A stretch of 10,532 nucleotides of DNA from assembly GCA_002284615.2 (NCBI GenBank), contig MU069461.1:448993-459524 (forward strand), written 5' to 3'. The notes under the pieces are model-generated. The model made no database searches. It was not told the origin of the DNA and worked only from the letters and a program-made list of their open reading frames with translations. The position numbers and the translations under genes were made by a program. This stretch comes from Dunaliella salina (taxonomy: Eukaryota > Chlorophyta > Chlorophyceae > Chlamydomonadales > Dunaliellaceae). Of the stretch, positions 1 through 6,840 are shown piece after piece. Position 1 is the first letter of the stretch, and each line of letters starts with the position of its first letter.

Positions 1-12
1 CACACACACACA

Positions 13-91
<79 letters not shown>
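1..91. repeat. (CA)n microsatellite, runs off the left edge
   Basis: About 45 CA dinucleotides, nearly pure, with one T interruption at position 19. The tract is cut by the window edge, so its true length is unknown. An even longer (CA)n in the same orientation closes the window on the right. Confidence 0.98.
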
Positions 92-92
<1 letters not shown>

Positions 93-460
93 ACATTTTG
101 GGAGTGAAAAATGGAACCATGGAGCTGTTGGCCTGAATATGGCAATCTCTGGGGCCAGGAGGGAACGACCCGGAACCAGGCTGGAGTCCTTCAATTACCA
201 TTCTTTTGGTAAATACACTTTTCACAAAAACCAAACAATCAGCATCGCTGGACATGAGGAGTAAAAACGAGAAAGAGCATGTTCAACTGTGTTGGACAGG
301 TGAACCCCCTTTGGCATTCAGAAGAAGATTCTGACAGCATCCAGGGACTTGCCGAAGAAGCAATTCAAAGCAAGGCCTGTGGCCGCCATGGTGGCAGACG
401 GTGCATCTGGGAAAGGAAAAAGAAAAGAATAACTACATAGGCAGAGAACCTCTCCCTACA
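92..460 (+). other. Low-information stretch with a possible short lysine-rich terminal exon
   Basis: No gene is identified here. A short frame starts at the ATG at 111 and ends at TAA 210-212 (33 residues). A second frame reads from 304 to the TAA at 430-432 after a TGA at 301-303. Its translation is lysine-rich, ending GASGKGKRKE, and is preceded by a pyrimidine-rich stretch and a possible splice acceptor (CATTCAG, 315-321). That composition would suit the last exon of a nuclear protein, but I recognise no family. The one donor-like site I see upstream (GGTAAAT near 208) does not join it in frame. The exon idea is an inference with little support. Confidence 0.15.
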
Positions 461-615
461 TCAAATAAGAAACAGGAGACACAAGGTGCATCTGGGAGTC
501 GTCCCATTCGGCTGGCAGTCGTCCTGGTGTAGTGGTTTGCAGCTTTTGATTTGAGACACCTGCTCTACCCTCATTAGAATGCAACGAGCCTTTGCCTAGC
601 CCTCGCGCCATGCGA

Positions 616-686
616 ACCTCGTGCACCTGATGAACCTTGTGCACTCTAAGACCTTGTGTACCTGGTGAAGCTTGTGATCCGGGTGG
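616..686. repeat. Diverged 18-bp tandem repeat, four copies
   Basis: Four consecutive units of 17-18 bp start at 616, 634, 651 and 669. All resemble ACCTTGTGCACCTGATGA. Because the unit is close to six codons, the minus strand reads as a repeated V-H-(K/Q/E) pattern, which I take to be a by-product of the repeat. A looser match to the flanking TTTGCCTAGCCCT (590) and CTTGCATAGCCCT (732) suggests an older, larger duplication. Confidence 0.6.
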
Positions 687-1047
687 ATTTCACCATGTAC
701 AACCCTTTTGAATGCACCTCCTAACCAGACCTTGCATAGCCCTTGCACCTTATGAGTTTAAGAGAGCAATTTGCACCCCCACGGTCAACGCCAGCGGATT
801 GCTGCTGTTCTAAGTCAACAACATGCACAGTAACCCCAAGCAGAGCAGTCCTACTCAGCACATGCAGCTTCATTTGACAGAGAAACAAATAAATCCAATT
901 CAACACGTAGAACAAGTGGAATAGTTGAACTCATGGCAGAACTTGAACAGAACTGGAATAGTTCTGTTGAATCCATGAATAGATGCATTCTCCAGCCATA
1001 CCCAAGATGGGCTGAGGCTCGCAATTAATACATCAAGGGCTGCATGC
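687..1047. other. No gene seen; contains a small perfect hairpin (946-968)
   Basis: The short open frames on the minus strand in this stretch show no recognisable motif. The only structure is a perfect 9-bp inverted repeat, AACAGAACT at 946-954 and AGTTCTGTT at 960-968, with a 5-nt loop. The word TGGAATAGTT also occurs twice, near 917 and 954. Confidence 0.5.
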
Positions 1048-1311
1048 ATGAGTGACCTTGCAGAACAAATCATGCAGAATAGCCGTGAAGGCAAATTTTT
1101 GCAGGGCTCACATGCGCTCGCTCACAGCAAACCCTGGAAGGCCCAGAATTTGTTCGATTTGGATGTTTTTGCAAGCCTGGATCTCCAGGAACCAGCTTGC
1201 AAAAACATCCAGATCGAAAAAATTCTGGATCTTCCAGAATTTGCTGAGAGTGTTGGCTCCAGGTTGGTACACGCAGAGGAGGAGGAGGAGGAGGAGGAGG
1301 AGGAGGAGGAG

Positions 1312-1346
<35 letters not shown>

Positions 1347-1407
1347 GGAGGAGGAGCAGCTAGCATGCAAAGAACTTGACTCACTTGGAATTCAGGGATA
1401 CATGTGA
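1048..1407 (+). CDS. Unidentified open frame with a 27-residue glutamate run (doubtful gene)
   Basis: This is a 119-codon open frame from ATG 1048 to the TGA at 1405-1407. Residues 1-76 have no family match I recognise. Residues 77-103 are all Glu, encoded by the (GAG)n tract at 1276-1356. About 16 residues follow, ending in GIQGYM. The frame is probably kept open by low-complexity sequence: the repeat is open in several other frames too (Arg-, Ser- and Pro-rich). The non-repeat part is largely taken up by a 130-bp fold-back, which constrains the sequence for reasons other than coding. No promoter or splice signal argues for expression. It could be an exon of an acidic nuclear protein, but nothing here proves it. 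Confidence 0.15.
1121..1250. repeat. 130-bp fold-back (short-loop inverted repeat), possible small-RNA precursor
   Basis: The arms are 1121-1176 and 1195-1250, joined by an 18-nt loop. The inner 34 bp of each arm (1143-1176 and 1195-1228) match at 32 of 34 positions. Of the two differences, one is a G:U pair in a plus-strand transcript and the other a G:A mismatch. The outer 22 bp match less well (5 differences), so the whole is about 49 of 56. The loop contains CTGGATCTCCAG, which can extend the stem. Size and shape resemble a miRNA-type or small fold-back precursor. It lies 25 bp upstream of the (GAG)n tract. Confidence 0.85.
1276..1356. repeat. (GAG)n trinucleotide microsatellite / polypurine tract
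   Basis: There are 27 triplets, all GAG except for two GAA interruptions (near 1321 and 1339). The plus strand is pure purine for about 80 bases, a composition able to form intramolecular triplex DNA in principle. It produces runs of Glu on the plus strand and Ser, Pro or Leu on the minus strand. Confidence 0.97.
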
Positions 1408-1482
1408 GCAAGGGCACTTCTCACTCAGTTTGCTTCCTGAGGATGTCAGCAAAGAACCTGAAGCTGATGCTCTCCACGCACA

Positions 1483-1604
1483 TCTGGTCCTTCATGGTGA
1501 TCTTGATCAGCCACAATCAGGCTCAGCATTGTGAGGATGTAGCCAGAACAACAAAGGCTTTTGTTCATTGGGAGAGGTTCTGCCTGACAAGAAAAAAAAA
1601 TCCT
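1483..1604 (+). repeat. Left arm of a 604-bp long inverted repeat
   Basis: This 122-bp arm is the reverse complement of 1972-2086 at roughly 90% identity, with small length differences in A-runs. The outer end begins TCTGGTCCTTCATGG and the inner end is near AATCCT. The sequence just outside the two arms (CACGCACA on the left, ACCCTGAA on the right) shows no target-site duplication, so I do not call it a transposon. When both arms are read outward on their own strand, one frame gives the same peptide (YILTMLSLIVADQDHHEGP). Within this segment, two of the three substitutions between arms are silent in that frame. This suggests, weakly, that a bit of coding sequence was duplicated in inverted orientation. 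Confidence 0.9.
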
Positions 1605-1655
1605 CGTGCCCAAACACTCGGAGCGGGCTCTCTACAACATCCCCAGCACTGCAGT

Positions 1656-1776
1656 TGTAAGAAGACTAGTGACGTCAACCCAGGCTAGCAGTTGCACGTT
1701 TTGACTGAAGGCCTTTTTTCCTCTGTAACCCCTGTAACCCCCCTGTAACCCCTGTAAGGAGACTAGTGACCTCAAC
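1656..1776. repeat. Direct repeat pair flanking a CTGTAACCC tandem repeat
   Basis: A 24-bp word starting TGTAAGAAGACTAGTGAC occurs at 1656-1679 and again at 1753-1776 with two mismatches. Immediately before the second copy, 1723-1760 holds four tandem units of 9-11 bp (CTGTAACCC plus varying C). All of this lies in the 367-bp spacer between the long inverted-repeat arms. Confidence 0.8.
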
Positions 1777-1971
1777 AAGTACAGCCACTGCTGCTGCAAA
1801 CTTTAGAGTCCCTTGGAGGGGCAGAGACGCGCCCCCTCTTGCTGCTTTCCTCTTCTAACAGTGGTGAATTTTCCAACAAGGACTTGCAACTAAAATCTAA
1901 AGCATGAGCAGCAAAACTTCACTGTAGAATTGCTGATTTGCATTCAAATCCACACGATGGTGTAACATCCT

Positions 1972-2086
1972 AGGAATTTTTTGTCAGACAGACCCTCTCC
2001 CAACGAACAATTTTTTTTTGTTCTAGCTACATCCTCACAATGCTAAGCCTGATTGTGGCCGATCAAGATCACCATGAAGGACCAGA
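1972..2086 (-). repeat. Right arm of the 604-bp long inverted repeat
   Basis: The reverse complement of this arm matches 1483-1604 from the outer TCTGGTCC end to the inner AGGAATTT end. It is 115 bp and differs from the left arm mainly by a shortened A/T run and scattered substitutions. Transcription through both arms would give a hairpin of about 115 bp with a loop of about 370 nt. Confidence 0.9.
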
Positions 2087-2578
2087 ACCCTGAAGGACGG
2101 ATTCCTACTGGCAGATACAAAAGCAGCTGGTTCATTCTCTGTTAGAGGCTTCAGGATCACTGAATTTAAGTCAAACGTCCCGTCAAAGTAGACGCTTCAA
2201 CTTCACTGGAAAACAGGAGATTGGCTTGGTGAGAAGATGCTTAGGTAACCATTGAATTTTCCGGAAAGCAAGTACTTGCAATAAAACCAAAGTATCCTTC
2301 ATAACTTTTTCGCAAAAATTGCCATACATAAAACTGCCTAATCCAAAGATACAAAGTATAGATAAAACCAAAAGCATCCCTTATTCAGCAGGTCCACAGT
2401 CACCAAGCTGCATGGCAAAGACTGATGAAGACAAAGTAGACCCTGCGCTTCCAGGTTCGGATGCCATTGAACCAGAAATGAACTGGAATGAGCACTTTAG
2501 TGCGTTTTTCAAATTCAGAAATTCAGTGTCTTGGCTTTGCAGTATGGCAGACACTGAACAGCAGCAAATGGACAATGA
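2087..2578. other. No recognisable gene; unassigned 109-codon open frame overlaps
   Basis: A plus-strand frame runs from the ATG at 2319 to the TAA at 2646-2648. It encodes 109 residues of ordinary composition (for example MADTEQQQMDNDLRKHIDFS near residue 76) with no motif I recognise. It ends inside the open frame of the zinc-finger fragment that follows, in a different frame, so it might be an upstream exon of the same decayed gene. That link is speculative. A 12-bp palindrome, GCAAGTACTTGC, lies at 2268-2279. Confidence 0.2.
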
Positions 2579-3043
2579 TCTCAGAAAGCACATAGATTTC
2601 TCTTTGCTCTTGTACCAGTGCTCCTTTTTTCACAAGATTTTTCAATAAGTGAGAAGGATATTGGGAAAAGAATGAAGACAGGGCACAGTGATGGTGCTTA
2701 TAAGGCAAGCTTGCCACATAGTGTTACCAGTAGCTTCCAGGCAGACTGGTTTGAGCCCCCCAATTGTCCCCTGCGAAAGCATTGGCTGGAGGATGGTGGT
2801 CTCGACGACAATGATGAGTAGGTAGCGCTGTGCACCATTTGCAAGACCGGCTTCCAGTGCAGAGCAGAGGATGTGAAAGTGCATGAGCAAGGCAAGAAAC
2901 ACAAGGGGCTCGTGGCAGCTTAGCAGCAGAGACTGGACTCGGCAGCTTGGCAGCAGGGCATGGACAAGGAGTACACTGCAAAGCTGCGCGCTGGACAGAC
3001 TGCTGACCCCAAGCTGCACACTCTCACATGGGAAATTAAATAG
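2579..3043 (+). pseudogene. Decayed BED/U1-like C2H2 zinc-finger gene fragment with two in-frame TAG codons
   Basis: One frame stays open from 2579 to the TAG at 3041-3043 apart from TAG codons at 2819 and 2921. Just after the first TAG, from 2831, it reads CTICKTGFQCRAEDVKVH followed by EQGKKH. This gives C-x2-C, a 13-residue loop, then H-x5-H with the GKKH signature of U1-type and some BED-like fingers. Upstream residues (SFQADWFEPP, then HWLEDGGLDDNDE) fit the 'F..dW...WL' lead-in seen before such fingers in many eukaryotic transposase-derived or uncharacterised proteins. Downstream, a 27-bp unit is imperfectly duplicated: the second copy reads GCTTGGCAGCAG where the first has GCTTAGCAGCAG. 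The second stop therefore looks like TGG changed to TAG. Such fingers bind DNA or double-stranded RNA; the original role is unknown. An alternative is a gene whose stops are spliced out or decoded. Confidence 0.5.
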
Positions 3044-3242
3044 CTCATATGGGAAATCTCATGTGGGAAATTAAATAGCTGGGAGGCCGCAGGCCTCCTG
3101 GCGGGCTGGAGGCACATGGGCAAAAGACATAAAATCAAGTTTTTTGAAATGGGCATACTGTGGTGTGACATAGAATCAAGGTTTTGTAAAAAAAAACTTG
3201 CAAGAAGCACTGTCATTTACCTTAATTATGTTTTGATTAGTA

Positions 3243-3401
3243 AGCATACTTGATTTGAGGCTTGATGGATGATGAGAAATGGACGCACTTGCCTATACCA
3301 GCATGCTTATGCAATGCTTACACATGTTTTTGTGTAAATGTTCACATATTGAGCACACTCGATCTGCCGCTTGGTGGATGATGGGAAGTGGACATGCTTA
3401 G
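3243..3401. repeat. Direct repeat of about 50 bp, period 109
   Basis: 3243-3292 and 3352-3401 align with roughly 75-80% identity, sharing GGATGATG(A/G)GAA(A/G)TGGAC. The 59 bp between them contain no further copy. Just upstream, GACATAAAATCAAG (about 3126) and GACATAGAATCAAG (about 3167) form a smaller, similar duplication. No coding sequence is seen. Confidence 0.65.
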
Positions 3402-3512
3402 AAGTGCACAAAGAAGTTCGAAGAGTGTCTATAACATGGAACAATCCAGGTAATTATTGCTGCATTGCACACTCTATAAGGACTTGTTTATGCTGAAGGC
3501 CGGGTCGATTTG

Positions 3513-3520
3513 TCTGCAAT
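3513..3520. repeat. Left copy of a degenerate 8-bp target-site duplication
   Basis: TCTGCAAT directly abuts the left terminus of the hAT-like element. It matches TTTGCCAT at 4273-4280 at 6 of 8 positions. Eight base pairs is the duplication length typical of the hAT superfamily. Confidence 0.6.
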
Positions 3521-3670
3521 CAGGCTTGTACACCTACGGTTGACGGTTCACTGTACGATTTTACGGGACGGTACCGTTTCACGGTTTTAAACCGTCTTTT
3601 CCAAATTCTGGACCAACTTAAATGGTGTGAGACAGTTCGATGGTCGGTTCTGTCCGTCAATTCTGCTCAC

Positions 3671-4213
3671 TTACCAAAATGTCACGTTGGGAGTGTCTGA
3701 ACTCCTCTGGATAAACAAAATAAGAACAAAGACCCAGAACTGCAGAACTGCAAGTGTAAACTTAAGCTGCTTCAAACGTCTAACCCCCTCCTGACCCCAA
3801 CCATCCCCCAGGGCTCCCCCCCCTCCATCCATTGAGGACCCAGCCATTCTTCTTGCCCTTGCTCTTCTGGGCTGGTAAGCCTGCATGGAGGCCTGTTGGG
3901 GGGGTGCCCGGAGGCCTGATGGGGGGGTTGCCCTGGTCAAGCCCCCTGGGGCAGGCATGCTAGCCCCCCCCAAGGCAAGCCTTGCTTGCTTCCTGGCCTT
4001 TCCTTGCAATTGCATTTTGCACTCTATATATAAATCAAGGTAATGTAAGTTTAAAAATTTGCTTGCAGACACTAGATGGCGGCTATGCAAGCACAGCCGT
4101 GCAAGCAGCGTGTGGCCCTGCAGAGCCAGACGGCGGAACCGACTGGCCGATATGCCACCGTCAGTTTCTTGAAAGAGTCTATTACAATTTGAGAGAACCA
4201 AACCGTGCATCAA
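3671..4213 (-). other. 180-codon open frame inside the hAT-like element (doubtful gene)
   Basis: This minus-strand frame fills much of the transposon interior. It encodes an N-terminal part rich in Leu and Arg, a middle rich in Pro, Gly, Ala and Arg, and a hydrophobic stretch near residues 152-168 (LAVLQFWVFVLILF) that could pass for a membrane segment. I see no RNase-H-like catalytic motif and no hAT dimerisation region. The GC-rich middle, with its C- and G-runs, keeps the frame open by composition, so chance is the best explanation. Confidence 0.12.
3887..3933. repeat. Tandem duplication of a G-run unit (23 and 24 bp)
   Basis: GGAGGCCTGTTGGGGGGGTG at 3887 is followed at 3910 by GGAGGCCTGATGGGGGGGTT. 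Each unit carries a run of seven G. It lies in the GC-rich core of the hAT-like element. Confidence 0.85.
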
Positions 4214-4272
4214 ACCATTTAGATGGTAATTATTCTAGACGGTCAGAATTCTGGCGTGGGTGTACAAGCCTG

Positions 4273-4280
4273 TTTGCCAT
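4273..4280. repeat. Right copy of a degenerate 8-bp target-site duplication
   Basis: TTTGCCAT directly follows the right terminus of the hAT-like element and pairs with TCTGCAAT at 3513-3520. Confidence 0.6.
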
Positions 4281-4558
4281 GCAAGGACTTAATCTGTGCT
4301 AAAGCCAGAGTGAGACCCACTGTACACTTCTGCAGAGTAACAACTGGGTGACATGAGGAATCCTACATTGTCACGAACTTCTGGACCGGTCAAACTTCTG
4401 GACCCAGACTTACTTGCACAACCTTCTGGTGCTGAGATGGAGTGTTTTAATTTGTCGCTCTGCCGTACCTGCTGGGCACTGCATAGTTCCAGGACAGAGC
4501 CAGTGCGATGTCCCCAGCCACTGCATGAGGGCGATCTGCCCAGATCACATCCCCTGCT

Positions 4559-4585
4559 TGCATGCATACGCGCGTGCATGCGTGA

Positions 4586-4660
<75 letters not shown>

Positions 4661-4672
4661 CGCGTGCACGTG
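4559..4672. repeat. (GT)n flanked by CG-rich alternating sequence; potential Z-DNA
   Basis: Purines and pyrimidines alternate without a break from 4559 to 4584 and again from 4586 to 4672, with a phase break only at the GAG around 4584-4586. The core is (GT)n at 4590-4652, about 31 units, followed by a GC alternation at 4652-4664 and a terminal CACGTG at 4667-4672. Alternating GC and GT sequence is the classic composition for left-handed Z-DNA. The repeat creates runs of Cys-Val and Thr-His in open frames on either strand; I regard these as artefacts. Confidence 0.95.
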
Positions 4673-5618
4673 GGGCTGCGCTCTAGTGCTTCTTGGAGCA
4701 TACAAAGTATGGTGGGAATGAAAGAGGGCCAAGCCTGACCTAGCATGATGAGCCAACTCTGCAGACAGAGGCCGTCTTCCCTAGGCTTCACAAGCTCTGA
4801 CAACAGGCTCTATTCTATCAAGAGGAAGTCATATCCCCCATCCCTGGATCTCTTCCTCAAATCTTACAATACCAACTGTTATCTTCTAGCACAATAAATT
4901 CACCAATTTTCTTGGAAAATTTGGGGTCTATTCCCAATAACCTCAGATCACTCTCCTGGCCTCAGATGACCCCAATATGGTCCACAGCTCCACCCAAGGA
5001 CCATATTTTCACACCCAAAGTTTTGTATTGTAACTCCCTTATACTTTACTGACATCTTACCGATTCAAAAAGAAAAAAAAAGAATAGTTTTCAGCCACCC
5101 CTTATGCTGGGTCTCCTCTTAAGGAAGTGCCTGAAATTTTGCATGGAAATTCTGTATCATTGACCACCTGTATTTGCATTCCATTTCTTTTGCCACGACA
5201 TTATTCTGCTACAAAAAGTCCTAATTACAAGAACTCATCCACTTTGGTGCGCTGTTTGCTCCAAAATGAAGTTCAGATGGTCAAAAATGGGCTCAAGTCT
5301 TCAACAATTGAATTCTCATACAACAGACAAACTTTGCACCAAAAATTCTGCAGCCCAGATTTGGGCCAACCTATGAAGGGCGCTTTTAAAAGGACAATCA
5401 CAATTTGGGGGGCAGCTGTCCAGCTCTGGTACTATTCATGTGCATTAGCAAGTGCCCAGCTGGCTCCAGACGTGCAGCTCCAATTATCTCAAAAGAATAA
5501 GTGATGCAGGAGACACAGTCTAAGTTGCAAGTGAAGTGTTGGTCATGAGGAGCAGCCACATGAATCCTGGTCAGCAGGGTATCAGCGATGCGGCAAATTG
5601 GTGCCGCGCCACTCAAAT
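4673..5618. other. No recognisable gene; one perfect 10-bp inverted repeat
   Basis: A plus-strand open frame at 5127-5504 (125 codons) has no motif I recognise and unremarkable composition; I do not call it a gene. AATATGGTCC (4974-4983) and GGACCATATT (4998-5007) form a perfect 10-bp inverted repeat with a 14-nt spacer. CCTCAGATCAC and CCTCAGATGAC lie about 20 bp apart just upstream. GCGGCA...TGCCGC (about 5590-5607) is a 6-bp stem. Confidence 0.5.
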
Positions 5619-5823
5619 GAGCAGCACAGCCTGCCAACCTGCCAGCTCCGAGATAAGAGAAGCAGCGAAAAGTCTGCCTCCCTGAACCTCTAAGGTAATA
5701 GGAGCAGCACTTTCTTGTAAGAGCCTGCCTCCCTGAATCCACAAGGTAACAGGAGCAGCACACAGTCTGTTTCCCTGAATCCCTGAGATGTCAAGAACAG
5801 CACATTGTGACAGCCTGCCTCCC
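5619..5823. repeat. Diverged tandem array, units of 42-51 bp, about five copies
   Basis: Two landmarks recur in order. GAGCAGCAC-like words lie at about 5619, 5660, 5702, 5753 and 5795. CCTGCC or TCTGCC-like words lie at 5630, 5673, 5724, 5766 and 5814 (spacing 43, 51, 42, 48). The fuller unit reads roughly CCTGCCTCCCTGAATCC, then AAGGTAA, then AGGAGCAGCAC. Minus-strand open frames over this array are repeat-derived and show a recurring GSGRQ/DSGRQ pattern. Confidence 0.75.
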
Positions 5824-6198
5824 ATCCACTCATACACTTGGCACCAAACGCCGTAACCGCCTACCATCTGCCTATCTACCACCCATTCACTTTGCATCCT
5901 CGCCACTCGTTCATTGCACGCCACACGCTTGCCGCCCCATCCTATGCGGAGAAGCAGATTTTGAGACTGGCTCCCTCTGACCCAACCAACGTTCTCACTT
6001 GTCCACATGAAAAGCCCCACCAGCAAAGGTGACATGGCAGTACCTGGCAACTATGCAAGGCATGGCTCACAAGTGCTGCCAGTCACGTACAAGAGTGCTC
6101 CCACAGCCCACCTGCTCCTTGTCACACAACCTCTACAGGTTTGGGCTTGTATGGGCCCCAACACGCGACATTTGATTACGTGATGAGCCGGCCAGCAT
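5824..6198. other. No gene or clear structure seen
   Basis: This is C-rich sequence between two tandem arrays. Open frames on both strands lack recognisable motifs. A further very weak copy of the downstream 93-bp unit may begin near 6165 (CGACATTTGATTACGTGATG). Confidence 0.4.
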
Positions 6199-6840
6199 GC
6201 AGCCTCTGAACTTTCAAACGAGCTTACCTAGACAATCGATGACATGTGCCTGCCCTTTCCTGCCCTGTGCCGTGCCCCTTTCCTGTTCAGCACATAATCG
6301 CAGCCTTTGAATTTATCACACCAACTAACATGAGCAATCGCTGACATGTGCCTGCTCTTTGCCGCACATTCCTTTCCTATCTGGCTCAAAGCTGCAGCCT
6401 TTGTGTGCTGGTGGCGCGTCAAACCAACAGAGCCTAAAGCAGCAGCTTCTCCATCCCAGTCAAGCCCTGGCCGCACCAACTCCCAGCCATCAGCCGCCAG
6501 CGCGTGACATGCACGCCCACTGCATGACCAAAGCCAAATCTTCCGTCTGTGGCGCACATTGAAATTCACTCACAAATGACTTTGTACTGGCCCACGCCGC
6601 ACCATCACCCAGCCCAAAGCTGCCTACATCAACCGCAGGCTTAACTCAGGCTGACATGGCCCTCACTGTACCAAACCACATGCCCCTTGCCACACCACCT
6701 GCCAGTCCAAAGCTGCCCACACCCCTGCAAGTTGACACTCCTGCACACCTAGCTCTCGCTGGACCAACCCACCTGGCCCTTGCCGCACCACCTCCCAGCC
6801 CAAGGCCGCCTGAGCAGGCTCCTGTGCCCACCAGGGGTTG
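6199..6840. repeat. Diverged tandem array with a unit of about 93 bp, six copies
   Basis: A GCCGCAC-like landmark occurs at 6269, 6361, 6470, 6596, 6689 and 6782, giving spacings of 92, 109, 126, 93 and 93. The best-conserved block of the unit reads GCCGCACCACCTCCCAGCCC and then AAAGCTGCC. A second block, TGACATG(T/G), recurs near 6240, 6341, 6506 and 6654, and GCAGCCT(C/T)TG at 6199, 6300 and 6394. The last three units are in register at exactly 93 bp (31 codons), which keeps reading frames open through them. The array is clearly GC-richer than its flanks. Confidence 0.7.

Larger units (their letters stand above)
3521..4272. mobile_element. hAT-like non-autonomous DNA transposon, 752 bp
   Basis: The termini are inverted repeats: CAGGCTTGTACACCTACG at 3521-3538 and the reverse complement of CAGGCTTGTACACCCACG at 4255-4272, 17 of 18 identical. 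The CAGG start and an 8-bp flanking duplication (6 of 8 matching) are typical of the hAT superfamily. Homology resumes further in: AATTCTG (3604-3610) against CAGAATT (4244-4250), and TTAAATGGTGTGA (3618-3630) against TCAAACCATTTAG (4210-4222). Both ends carry many ACGG/CCGT words: seven within 3536-3595, and several within 4096-4243 on the right. These recall the subterminal transposase-binding repeats of hAT elements such as Ac. No transposase reading frame is present, so mobility would need an enzyme supplied from elsewhere. The decayed duplication suggests an old insertion. Confidence 0.75.

Noticed and set aside
1052..1417. Arg-, Ser- and Pro-rich open frames over the (GAG)n tract
   Set aside because: These are other frames of the same trinucleotide repeat.
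1723..1760. Telomere-like CTGTAACCC repeats
   Set aside because: Only four irregular units in an internal position inside an inverted-repeat spacer.
1483..2086. Classic terminal-inverted-repeat transposon
   Set aside because: No target-site duplication and no superfamily-typical terminus, so it is kept as a long inverted repeat only.
2642..3019. Minus-strand open frames over the zinc-finger relic
   Set aside because: Shadows of the plus-strand coding-like frame.
2579..3043. Proof of a non-standard genetic code with TAG read as an amino acid
   Set aside because: Two stops in one fragment, one with a TGG sister copy, fit ordinary decay better.
4289..4803. Open frames with Thr-His or Cys-Val runs across the (GT)n tract on both strands
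   Set aside because: The runs are the microsatellite translated; flanking residues show no motif and several frames are open at once.
5127..5504. 125-codon plus-strand frame as a gene
   Set aside because: No motif, no splice or promoter signal, and a length common by chance in 10 kb.
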